DNA from: Rhodosporidiobolus odoratus
Lineage: Eukaryota; Basidiomycota; Microbotryomycetes; Sporidiobolales; Sporidiobolaceae
Length of the DNA stretch: 64,000 nt
Direction: 5' to 3'
Assembly: GCA_034387635.1 (NCBI GenBank)
Contig: JAOANU010000005.1
Span: forward strand, 1,674,001 to 1,738,000
The notes below the pieces were generated by a model. That model was not told the DNA's origin, did no database searches, and worked only from the letters and a program-made list of their open reading frames with translations. The position numbers were made by a program, and so were the translations under genes. Of this stretch, positions 20,992 through 31,388 are shown in pieces. Each line of letters begins with the position of its first letter. The first letter of the stretch is position 1.

Positions 20992-23380
20992 TCAGGCCCT
21001 AGAAAACGGCACATACTCGCCTCCACACTGATCAATCACCTCCTGAGCCCTCTCGGCCAATTCACGGCGTCGATCGTCGACCGAAACCCAGGCTAGACCG
21101 GTATCCTGTGCGCGTCATGTTTCCTTTGTGGTCAGCTGACATACGGTGCGGTGCGGTGAGGTGCGGTGCGGTGAGGTGCGGTGCGGTGCGGCAAGTGAGG
21201 TAGGAAGGGCGGGAGAAGAAGAAAGAAGGAGGAGAAGAAGAAAGAAGAAGAAGAAGAAGAAGAAGGACCAGAGGACGAGTAGGAGGAGGGTATGGGACGG
21301 GAAGGAAAGGGAAATTCGCGGTGAAAGGGGAACAGGAACAGCCGACGAGGAGAGAACGTACCGAAACCGATTGACCGTACGGACCCGTCTGCTGCTGCTG
21401 CTGCTGCTGCTCGGGGTCATGAGACTCGTCTTGAGAGTGAGGGTAATAGTACTGGTCTTGGGGTTCATACTCTGCCTGCTGGTGCTGCTGCTGGTGTTGA
21501 ACGGGGTGACCGTCGGTTGATGCGAGTTGTTGAGCTGCAGCGGTAGCGGCAGAGGGGGTGAGAGCGTCGGCGAGGGCGGCGTGGTGGTGGATTTGTTCCT
21601 GTACGCATGAAAGAGAGAGGTGGAAGGAAATTACAATCAGCAACTCGGAAGCAGGCGAACTAGGCCATGATCAGGAAGGAAGCCGAGAACTACAAACAGG
21701 GAAACAAACCTTGAGGACCCTTAACCTTTCCCTGTACTCATCCGCTCTACGATCCAACATGCTCACACTTTGCAAAGCCTTCATTAATTCCCCGTCTTCC
21801 CAACTCTTGACATCCTCGGGCTTGAACTCTCCCAAAGAAATATCACAAACTGGCGCGGTAGAGTAGGCTGCAAGGCAAGAGGGGCAGTCGCATTCGGGAT
21901 TGGGAGGCGGTGGGAAAGCGGGGAAGGAGGGATCGATGGGTTGAGGTTGTTCGTCCTGTGGCATTTGAGGCCGGGGCTGCGACTGCGATTGAGGTGTTGC
22001 GGAAGCAGGGGGGTTGGCGGAAGCGGCGGAGGAGCGCTGCTGTGCGGCCGTGATCTCGGCGAGTACGTGCGGCGGAAGTCGTGAACGCGAGGGGACGCTA
22101 ACGGCCTTTGCACCGGGAACCTTTTTCCGCCCACCTCCGCCGATAGCCTTCTTTCCCCCTCCACTACCTCCTCCTGCAATACCACCCGACTGTGCCACCA
22201 ACTTTGACAAAACCTTTGCAACCTCCTGCGTCACCGCCGAGGTCGTTTCACCTTCAGATCCCGCCAACTCTGGTTCATCCACCTGCTCTTGGGGCGGTTG
22301 CAGTCCCGCCGCTTTGGCCTGCGAGATTCTCGAAGCCATTTCCTCCCTCAGACTCTTTTGCAGATTTCTCGCCTCGGTCGCCTCTAGGCTCAACCGGGCC
22401 ACGCACTGCTCGAGTTCGGCGATAGCCGCCATGAGCGACGGAAGACTGGCCGGCCCACCTTCGGCACCTTCGACCGTCCCGGCCAGGGCGGACAAATCGA
22501 GGGATAACGGCAGCGCGGAGGGATCGAGCGGCGACGCCGAAGCGAAGGACTGGAGCGTCTCGAGGGTCGGGAAGTCGAACGTCTGAGTCGAAAGAACCGT
22601 CTCGTCATCTGCGGTGGGTATCTTGTGAGGCCCCGGAAAGGGACCATCGTAGGCACCCTGTGCGGCGAGACCACGAAGCTGTGCGTCCACTTCGAGGTAG
22701 GCTTCGTCGTCTTCGGTGACGTAGGCATCGTCGTCGAAGGAGGAAGTAGGGAAGGACGGAGGGAACGGGGGGGGATAGGACGGAGGGTAGCCAGCGTGTT
22801 GTTGCTGTTGTTGGGCGAGGTCGTGCTTGAACAGCGAATGCGCGGCAGAGATGACTAGGGGGTTGTTCGACTCTGCACGGTCGGAGGGATCGGGCACAGG
22901 TCAGCCCTGGACGACTGGTGCAAGGCAGGAGAACAGAACGAGATTGGACGGCGCACCTCGAGGATCCCAATCAGCCCATGGGTCTTCACCCCGATCGACT
23001 CTCCTCTGGCGTTCCCTCTCAAACTCGCCCATGACGAGCAGACCCTGACACAGGAGCCTGTACTGCTCGACGAGGGCCCAGTCGTGCGGGGTTTGCGGCA
23101 GAGGTTGGTCGATTACACCGGGAGGCAGAGGGAGGGTGTAGAGCCAGGAGAGGGTGTCTCTAGTGGGAACGAACGACTGGGTGTGCGAGAGGGCGAGGTG
23201 GAGATGGTGTTGCTGCTGTTGCTGTTGTTGGGCTCGATCTTGCTCGAGACGAGGATCTTGAGCCAGAGGAACCGCTGAGTGTGGCTCGAATGGGGGATTG
23301 AGCGGTGGGTGAGCGGTCAAGGGCGGTGGCTGTGGTTGCTGTGGTTGTTTGTTGGGTTTTGCGCTTCTGACTCGACCCAT
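20992..23380 (-). CDS. Unrecognised Gln/Pro-rich protein
   Basis: Four exons: 23380-22957, 22872-21710, 21598-21362, 21105-20992; 645 aa. No family recognised. The N-terminus (MGRVRSAKPNKQ) is basic. A structured-looking part (TRDTLSWLYTLPLPPGV, DWALVEQYRLLCQGLLVMGE) precedes a poly-Gln stretch and a predicted coiled coil near residues 260-320 (LMAAIAELEQCVARLSLE, ARNLQKSLREEMASRI). Then come a Gly/Lys-rich patch, a small Cys cluster (CDCPSC), a conserved-looking helix (DGELMKALQSVSMLDRRADEY) and a second poly-Gln region encoded by CAG repeats. The last exon reads DTGLAWVSVDDRR to EYVPFSRA. An in-frame ATG further up (23551) exists, but 23380 fits better. Composition suggests a nuclear or regulatory protein; this is only a guess. 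Confidence 0.65.
21145..21191. repeat. Pentamer minisatellite inside an intron
   Basis: Nine tandem GGTGC/GGTGA units. They are ordered as two copies of the 15-mer GGTGC-GGTGC-GGTGA plus three GGTGC units. The array sits in intron 3 (21106-21361) of the minus-strand Gln-rich gene. Confidence 0.85.
21193..21300. repeat. Purine-rich GAA/GGA tract in the same intron
   Basis: On the plus strand nearly all A and G, with uninterrupted GAA triplets around 21243-21266. On the gene's own (minus) strand this becomes a long pyrimidine tract upstream of the 3' splice site. Confidence 0.75.
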
Positions 23381-23855
23381 GGCTGTGGTGGTGAACCGGG
23401 GTTGACGGGCGAGATGGGCGACCTTGACAAATGCCGAATAACGAGTCGCACTGCACTCGAGAGGCTGTGCTTGGGCTGCCGTCGACGACGAGGACTTTTC
23501 CAGTCGGACCCGAGTTGCTGTTGAGCCGACGAGAGTGACGAGCAGGAGCAAGCGGCGGCAAGCCAGAGAAGCGATTCGCAGGCGAGCGGATCAAAACTCA
23601 CCATTAGCTTTGCCTTAGTTTAGGTCGGCCCGCTCGCCTTTATTCCTGCATTTCCAGTGGTCGCATCCTCAGTCCCCGCTACTCACACAACAACACACTG
23701 TACGTCAAGACAGCACAGCAGTCTATTCACTAGCTCATATTGACTCGTGTCTACGCTCTCACGCGTGCTCCTTCGCTTCATCTCCCCCACCCGTCCCGTT
23801 ACGTCTCTCGCTCTTCCTTGCACTCTTCCCTTTTCCCTCACGTTCTCACAGCACA
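23381..23855. promoter_or_regulatory. Divergent promoter of PGK1 and the Gln-rich gene
   Basis: The 90 bases before the PGK1 start are a C/T block (from about 23765), a hallmark of highly expressed fungal genes. On the other side, a 5' UTR intron for the Gln-rich gene is possible. No other gene seen. Confidence 0.5.
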
Positions 23856-25781
23856 ATGTCCATCTCCAACAAGCTCTCGATCAAAGACCTCGACCTCAAG
23901 GGCAAGAAGGTCTTCATCCGGTACATCCCCGTTCCTCTTCTCGTCCTCACCTGCCCGGTTCCTGCTGATTGCCGTCATGTCCCGCTCTCTCGCTCTCTCG
24001 CTCACTCCCCTTCTCTTATGTACACAGTGTCGACTTCAACGTTCCCTTTGACGGTGAGGGCAAGATCACCAACAACCAGGTAGGTCACCACCTCATCCAG
24101 TCAAGCGAGACGAGACGAGTCGGGAGATATCGATGGATGGGATGCCAAGTCGGAATATGCTGTACTACCAGGCAAGCCGGCCGAGGAGACTCACGCTTCA
24201 CAGAGGCTGAAGCAAGGACAAGAACGCAGGCAGCCGGTATTGCGCCCGAGTACTCTCGCTGACCCCTTCCTCTTCGACCTTCCCAATTCCCGGTTCTGTC
24301 CTATCTCTGCCTTGCCAATCGCGCAGCGCATCACTGCAGCCCTCCCGACTGTCAAGCACGCCATCTCTGCCGGCGCCAAGTCCATCGTCCTCGCCTCCCA
24401 CCTCGGTCGCCCCAACGGCGCTGTCGTTCAGAAGTACTCGCTTGCCCCCGTCGCCAAGGAGCTCGAGCGCCTCCTCCCGGACCAGTCCATCACCTTCCTC
24501 AAGGACTGCGTCGGTGACGAGACCGAGAAGGCCGTCGCCGATGCTCAGGACGGTCAGATCTTCCTCCTCGAGAACCTGAGGTTCCACATCGAGGAGGAGG
24601 GTTCGAGCAAGGACAAGGAGGGCAAGAAGACCAAGGCGGACCCGGAAGCGGTCAAGGCTTTCCGTGCCTCCCTCACCAAGCTCGGCGACGTCTACGTCAA
24701 CGACGCGTTCGGTACTGCTCACCGCGCTCACTCGTCCATGGTTGGTGTCGACCTTCCCGAGAAGGCTGCCGGTCTCCTCATGACCAAGGAGCTTGAGTAT
24801 TTTGCCAAGGTCCTCGAGAAGCCCGAGAGGCCCTTCCTTGCCATCCTTGGTGGTGCCAAGGTCTCGGACAAGATTCAGCTCATCGAAAACCTCCTCGACA
24901 AGGTGCGCTTCCTTTCCCTTCCTCGACCTGGTTGCTGCGATACTCACCTCGTGTGTGTTTGGCGCGCAGGTCGACTCTCTCATCATCTGCGGCGGTATGG
25001 CCTTCACGTTCAAGAAGACCCTCGAGTCGGTCTCGATCGGCGACTCCCTCTTCGACCAAGCCGGTTCCGAAAAGGTGGCCTCGCTCGTCGAAAAGGCCAA
25101 GTCAAAGAACGTCGAGCTTGTCTTCCCGGTCGACTACGTCACCGCCGACAAATTTGACAAGGACGCTCAGGTCGGGTCCGCTACCGACAAGGAGGGAATC
25201 CCCGACGGATGGATGGGTCTCGATGCCGGCGAGGAGAGCAGGCAGAAGTACAAGGAGGCCATCTTGAAGGCCAAGACGGTGCTTTGGAATGGTCCGGCCG
25301 GCGTGTTCGAGTTTGACAACTTTGCCAAGGGGTCCAAGGCGACTCTTGACGCGTGCATCGAGGCTAAGGAGAAGGGCGCGACCGTCATTGTCGGTGGTGG
25401 TACGTCGACTCTTTACTTCCTTCTTTCCCCTCTCCCTCTTCCTTCGTTTCGCCTCGCCGCAGCCCCCGTACTTTTCGACAAGCCCGGAAAAGGCCTACGC
25501 TCACTCGTCTTGACGACCGCAGGTGACACGGCAACCGTCTGCGCCAAGTACGGCGCCGAGGACAAGCTCTCGCACGTCTCGACTGGTGGTGGTGCTTCGC
25601 TCGAGTTGTTGGAGGGCAAGGTGCGCTTTTTCCCCTCTCTTTCGTTTACCCCCTCTCTTCCGTTCCTTGTCAGCTTCATCTTCATCGGTCGAGTCAGGTC
25701 TGATGGTGCCGTGCGCTGTGCTGATCTGCTTCTTTTATACAGGATCTCCCTGGTGTCTCCGCCCTCTCCGAGAAGAAGTAG
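23856..25781 (+). CDS. PGK1: Phosphoglycerate kinase
   Basis: Six exons: 23856-23920, 24028-24079, 24327-24902, 24970-25399, 25523-25620, 25743-25781; 419 aa. The glycolytic enzyme converting 1,3-bisphosphoglycerate and ADP to 3-phosphoglycerate and ATP in the cytosol. Family motifs are complete: [101 protein letters not shown] and GGGDTATVC. Length equals the usual fungal enzyme. Codons in this gene are strongly biased to C-ending forms, fitting very high expression. The second intron is 247 nt, long for this region. The C-terminal exon is only 39 nt ([12 protein letters not shown]). Confidence 0.98.
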
Positions 25782-26787
25782 AAGCTGTTCGTACCCTAGA
25801 AGATCGAAATCCATCCTTGAATGCTGTGCAGCAAAGAGGACAGTGCATGTGTGCGTGCAGCAGCGCACGAAGCCAACCAGAGCTCGTTGCGATTTCGCCT
25901 TGACCTCAGCTTTTTCCAGCGAAAGGAGGCGCAAAAGCACAGGCGAGTGCGCTCGTTTCTTCAAGGCGAACTTCCATAGCTTTTTCATCCCTACTGATCA
26001 GGCGCCCATGACGTCAAGTCGTTCATTTCACCACCAGTCCATTGCCTACCTCGCCCAGGTCGACGTTCTGGAGCAGTGAAATCGCGTCGCTCAACCTCTA
26101 ACTCAGGGGATCAACAGCTTCACGGAGCAGATGGCGTGGCTGGTACATGGATCTGGAGGGATGTTCATCAGGCTTGGGACGCTTTGCCCCATCTGGAGGA
26201 GTATTGCGCTGGCAGGGTGGAGGAAGTCGCGGTGCGGCTGACGACTGGCACTTTCGGTGTGAAGCTCGTACTCAGGATGCACAAACGGACGAGGGTAGGA
26301 TCTCGCGAGACCGGGACGCGCCTCGTGGATGCCGCGAGGTTCCTCACAGAGGCTGTCACTATCCAGCTCTTTACTTGGTTCGACAACTCTCGCTCCCTAA
26401 AACCCCCTTCTAACCACCCGCGGCGACACGGCAATCCCGTCCTCGATCTCAGAATCTCCTCCTGCTGATATACTCCGGAAAACACGCCTATACATATAAC
26501 GAACCAGGAGGCCGCCTCCTGTATCGCAACTCCACCTCACCAGCTTCTACACCAGCTTCTGAGCCTATCCCCGTGGCAGGGCAGCCGATCTGCGTTCTCG
26601 AGCCGTGCGGAAAAAGCGGGCGTCGGGTCTCATAAAGAGGAGGGGACCGCTGCCCCGCTTTGTCTGGGAACAGGGCGACCGGTATGCCTGGAGGGGAACA
26701 TCGAACTTGCGAGGCGGATCACCAGTACCGGAACAGAAAATCGCGCTATGAGCAACGTGCAGCAGGGAAAGCGGACCCGTTGGCTCC
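25782..26787. other. Intergenic, no clear gene
   Basis: The 3' end of PGK1 plus about 700 bases with open but unrecognised plus-strand frames. One frame over 26100-26468 reads plausibly (for example WDALPHLEEYCAGRVEE and FGVKLVLRMHKRT) and could be an exon of the uncertain gene that follows, but I could not join it convincingly. Confidence 0.35.
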
Positions 26788-27408
26788 ATGAGGGGTGGCG
26801 GTTCGAGCGCATCCTCGGAACCGCCTGTCCTACCAGGAAAGCTTTCCTCGAGAGCGACGGGTCACCGGGTTTGGAGTGGGAAGGAGGCGCTCGAGTGGAT
26901 CGTGGCGCACGAAGAAAAGACGCTCGAGGCGTGGAAGACGCTCACGCCCGGCATGAAGCGCAGCATGGGCCGTTACGGCAGCCTTGACCACCAAGAGCTC
27001 AGCCTCACGTTCGCGGTTCACCACGTCGCGAATTGGGATACGGCGCCGTTGTTCGAGATCACGAAGGCGCAGGCAAATACGGGGAAGCAGCGTGAGGAGC
27101 GGGAGGGAGAGGCCATTCGACCGAGGGTCAAGGGTGAGAACGAGGAGAGCCAATTGGCCGCAGGCTCGAGCTCGAAGAAGAGACGGGCGGAAGATGAGGG
27201 CGATAGGCTGCATCCAGATGAGCGCTTCAAGGAGGTTACTATGAGAGGGCCGGTACGTATCCCTTCACTCGACCCATTCTCGGCGGGCGATCAGCGCTGA
27301 GTGACCCCTCATCCTGTATAGCTGAGTAACACGAAGCAGGACTCGGACCGATGTTGCCCGGGAGGCGCAGAAGCGAGGAAGGCGGGGGTTCGATCCGAGC
27401 CACTATAG
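26788..27408 (+). CDS. Uncertain small hypothetical protein
   Basis: Two inferred exons: 26788-27252 and 27322-27408; 183 aa. The join uses GTACGT...GTATAG in phase 0; without splicing the frame ends at 27300. The central part (WSGKEALEWIVAHEEKTLEAW, PGMKRSMGRYGSLDHQELS) reads like a folded helical segment, followed by a charged tail with a possible nuclear signal (SSSKKRRAEDE). No family recognised. It could be the 3' part of a longer gene starting near 26100. Confidence 0.35.
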
Positions 27409-27482
27409 CATCGCAAGCATCTCGTACAATAGTGGCGAGAGCTCGTAGACGTATACTCGCAGAATAGGCTGGGTTGCATAGT

Positions 27483-30400
27483 CTAGTCGATAAGGCCTAG
27501 CTGCTTTTGCCGGAACCTGCGCGATCATAGAAGGGAAAGGAAGAGGGAAAGGATCATGTCAGTTCCGGCTGTTCCGTCGCAGCTTGATTGAAGTAGGAAA
27601 GGGGGACAACGAGCAACTCGGACCGACCGTGACATCTTCTTCGGCTTCTCCGCCTCGACCGGCACTGGCACGGGCGACGGCACTTCAGTAGGCAATGGGG
27701 CGAGCAACTCGGCCAGTTCTTCCTCCTGCGTCTTCGGTTCCTGCTGTTGCTGCTGCATTGTCGAGACCGGTGGTGGTGCAAAGGTCGGTGCAGGCGATGA
27801 GGGGGCCGAAGGATCGCTGATTCCGAAGCTAACCGGCGTAGCTTTTTGCGGAATTACCCTCTTCAACTCAGGTGGCGCCTTGCCCGCCGTCCTCCTTCGC
27901 TCCTCCCTCTCCTGTAACTCCTTCGCATAGTCTCCACGTAGAAGGACCTCCTTCTCCCGTTCCTCTCGTTGTTCGTCTTCTGGCAGAGGTTTGCCTTCCG
28001 CAATGGCCTCGAGCGTGCGCTGCAACCTGGCCCGCTCGACAGCATTCATCCCATCCTCCCCGCCTGCCTCCCCTCCCTCATCAGCTTCCTCCTCATCATG
28101 CAGCATGGCCGGTCCCAGCATGGTATGAGACGTCGTCAAGGTCGGATCGCTAGCCAAAAGGGAGGGGATGATGAGTTGGGCGGATTCGAGGTGTCGGTTG
28201 GATTGACGGAATCGGGAGGGTTTACCGAGTTGGGCGGAACCGGCTCCGGAGTAGCTGCCGAAGGTGGACGAGGGGTCGGAGGAGAGGGACGACAGGGTCG
28301 CATCGGCGGGCACGAGCTGCATGAGATGTCATTCGAACACAAGTCAGTCAATCTCGAGTCTGGTGATTCCCAGACAGTAGGGAGGTAGAACGCACTCCAT
28401 CTTCCGCTCCCCCCATCCCAACACCCCCAAAAAACTCCCCCTCACCATGATACCCACCCAAAGCCCCCATGCCCCTCCCCGCCCCAACCCTCATCCTCTG
28501 CCTGTGATACTCCAACGCAACCTCTCTCTGATGCAACGCCGCATCGACGTCGAATTCTTCGTCATCATCTTCATTGTCGGAGTAAGACCAGACACCATCC
28601 TCGTCGTCTTCGTCTTGACCTTCGAGATCGGGGTCTTCTTCACCTGAGGAAAAGTCGAGATCCGCATAAGAGATAGTACCGTCCTTCTTCTTTTGCTGCT
28701 GACTCGTTGAAGGTGCAGAAGAGGTAGAAGCGGTCGGTCGAGAGGAGAGCGAGATGGTATGAATTGGTCCGGCGTCGAGGGCGTCGTTCGGTGATGCGAC
28801 AGAAGGGGGCCGGGGAGGAGTAAGTTCCTCCCCTGCCTCCTCCTCCTTTGCCTTCGCTTTGCCCTTCCCCTTCAAATCCGCCTTCTCACCGGATGAAGCA
28901 GAGACAGGCACAGAAGGACCAGCCAACATCTCATCCTTTGCCTTCCTGAACCTGCTCACCCTAGGTTGCCCCCCCACGCCACTTCGACTTCCACTTGAAC
29001 CAGCCCGAGCACCCACGCCCGGCGGAGGAACCGGTTTCTTCATTGGCCTCTCAATCACTTGATCCTTGATAGGTCGTTCGGTTACCTCCGCTGCTGCCTT
29101 TCCCGGTACCGGAAGAGGCGGTTTCCCTCCCCCTCCTCTAGCTTGAGCGGCCTGTCGCACCGCCGGACTTTGTACCTCCTCCTCGACCTCTTCGCCTTCT
29201 CCACCCCCCATTCCCAATACGATGGCCGCCTTCTTTTTCTGGGTCGACGGCGGTGAGGCGGACGGGCCTTCCCCACCCGAAACGGAGGCGTCCCAGACGA
29301 CCGACTTTTTCGCCTTGTGCTGCCTGGTCTTCTTCTCGTCCTCCGGGTTGCTCGAGAAGATGGAGCGGGAGGAAGGGGAAGAGGGACGCGAGAGGGCGGG
29401 TTTGAGAGGTTTTGGGGTTGTGGATAATGTGGGGGAAGGAGACGCGGCTGGAGGGGCTGTTGACGGGGTCGGGGTCGGTGCGGTGTTAGGGGATGAGGCG
29501 GGAAGTGTTGCGGGCGGGACCGAAGGCTGTGGCGTGACCAGCGAGTTGCTAGGCCGTTTCTGCTTGGACTTGGACAAGAAGCCGGCGGCGAAACCGGCGA
29601 AAGCGGAAGGAGGAGCCTGGGCTGGCTTCTTCCCTTCCGTCACAACAGCTTCTTTCGCCGAATCGGCGGGCTTGGCCTTAGCTTCCTCGGTAGGAACGGG
29701 CGGTTCCTCGGCAGCTCGTTTCGCTTCTTCGGCGGCGCGTTCAGCGGATTCTTCGGCTTCGAGCTCGTCGAGGAGAGAGGCGATTTCGGCGGGAGTGAGT
29801 CGGCCCGGTTGAGGTGGGATTGTGAGATCTGATGTGGGTGGCTTTGCTGCAGGACGTGACGGTTGACTGGAGGGTGGAGCTGACTTTGGTGGAGATGGTT
29901 GAGATGACGGCGGAGGGAGGGGACCTTTCCGCAGGAAATGGCTCAGACAACACGAAGAATCGTACAATGAGAGGAAGTAACGCACGAACGACCTGTTTCC
30001 CGCCCTTCTTAACCAAGTAGCGCATCTTGGGTTTGGGCTTCGTATCTTGCTGCACGTCGGCGGGTGGTGGGGAAGCGGAGGGTTCTTCCGGTGGCAAGTC
30101 TTCCCGGATGTCGAACATAGGGAGTCCTTCTTCGTTGATAAGCTGCGCGTGAAGTACGAGTATCGGTCAACGGGGGTTCGTGGAAGACCAAGGAGGGCTG
30201 GCGACTGCAATAAACAACGAGACGCACCTCGCCTCGTTCGTTGACTGTCCAGTCGTCTTCCTCTTCCGCCTGCTTCTTCCCACCTTTCTGGCGTTCCTCT
30301 TCTCGTTCCCGCTTTACGTCCTGCTCCTTGTCTTTGATCTCCTTTTCAAGCGCAGATATACGCCCTGCGAGGTCTGCAAGGAGTAGTTGCCTTTGGGTCA

Positions 30401-30914
30401 GAAACAAGACGTCGCCTTGACCCTCAAGGGGCACAGAGACATGACGAATCCAGACGCACCCTGCTGCAGCCTCGTTGCCTCTTCCCTAGCTTGTTTCGCG
30501 CTCCTGGGTATCCTTTGAGGCTCTGGGCTGCGGTCCTCGACCGGTTTGCCCTTGCCGTTTGCATTTTCTCGGTCGGGGTTTTCTTGCACGTCGGCATCTG
30601 CCGGTGTGGCGTGGAGGGCTTGTGTAATGTCGTTTGTGTGTGTTAGCTTGCCGTGGAAGTAGGCAAGGGGACCGAAAGGGATCTGGACCAGACGAGAGAT
30701 GAGCCAGGATGAGGGAGAACAGAAGGGGAGTCCGTACGAAGGCGTCCCAGACTGGCTCGTCGGTGAACCCTTGTAGCTTGTTGTGTAGAGTGTGCAGTTG
30801 ATCCGACTGGGCTTTTAGAGATGCGAGTCGTTGTTTGAGGTTAGAAAGTTGGGCGAGAGCGGGAGGGAGAGAAGGGAGAGTGAGCGGTCGGAGGCAAGGG
30901 TTGGGAGCAGCCAT
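27483..30914 (-). CDS. URI1: URI1/Bud27, unconventional prefoldin
   Basis: Seven exons: 30914-30738, 30682-30460, 30373-30228, 30142-29986, 29924-28396, 28316-27628, 27516-27483; 984 aa. Bud27/URI binds Rpb5, helps assemble RNA polymerases I-III in the cytoplasm and is linked to TOR signalling. The N-terminus is an alpha-type prefoldin: coiled coil (ALAQLSNLKQRLASLKAQ), then the hairpin IPFGPLAYFHGKLTHTND, then a second coiled coil (DLAGRISALEKEIKDKEQ). A long disordered Pro/Ser/Lys region follows, with acidic patches (DEDDEDGVWSYSDNEDDDEE). Two SRF-type boxes are present: PRVSRFRKAKDEM in the middle and KKMSRFRQKQLGLID at the very end, the conserved Uri C-terminal box. The terminal box is split by an intron (27517-27627), so the last 34-n exon here is 34 nt. 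It is longer than S. cerevisiae Bud27 (about 796 aa). Confidence 0.88.
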
Positions 30915-31388
30915 TCCAGACTCGCGTAAAGCTTGTTACGGTGCTGTCGAGTTGAGCAGCTGCCTGGCGAGACTGCCAAAGTCTAGTTACACAAGAGAAC
31001 TTGAAGGTCAATTTCTTGGATTCAACTTTCTCTCACGCCCATTAGCTGGAGAGCTCACAAGAACAGCATACAAGCTTGTAGACTAGCTCGTACATGCTCA
31101 CGCGCGCCAACCATGCGCGTACACTCGCCAGAACTGCCACCTTCGCCGCCTCAACCTCATCAACCAAATGTCCAAAGTGTACCGCCAACAGCCGGCAGAG
31201 AGCTGCGATCCATCCGAGAGCTAGGACACGGGTGCGCAAACACGTTCTACCTTGGCCGTCTAGCTTACAGACCCAAGTTGCTGCCTGTAGTACTCACTTC
31301 CCTCTCGAGCAGGTTGAACCGACGTCGGCAACGGCAAGCACTCTCATAGACTGGTCAAAGGTATCCTTACTGCCTCGTCACCCTGGCT
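30915..31388. promoter_or_regulatory. Divergent intergenic region, URI1 / PPR-like gene
   Basis: Contains both 5' regions. Upstream ATGs on the plus strand (31094, 31113) open short frames that overlap the start of the PPR-like gene and may act as upstream ORFs. No independent gene supported. Confidence 0.4.

Noticed and set aside
23381..23551. Start of the Gln-rich gene at 23551
   Set aside because: Translation from there gives a run with no conserved look; MGRVRSAKPNK at 23380 fits a genuine start better.
26076..26468. Separate protein-coding gene in the gap after PGK1
   Set aside because: The frame is open and plausible for part of its length but has no good start, no recognisable family and no clean splice to a neighbour; mentioned only in the gap entry.
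27360..27420. Plus-strand tRNA suggested by GGGGTTCGATCC
   Set aside because: Stem GGGGG versus CGAGC fails at the second pair and no acceptor stem or anticodon arm fits; it is part of the uncertain CDS tail.
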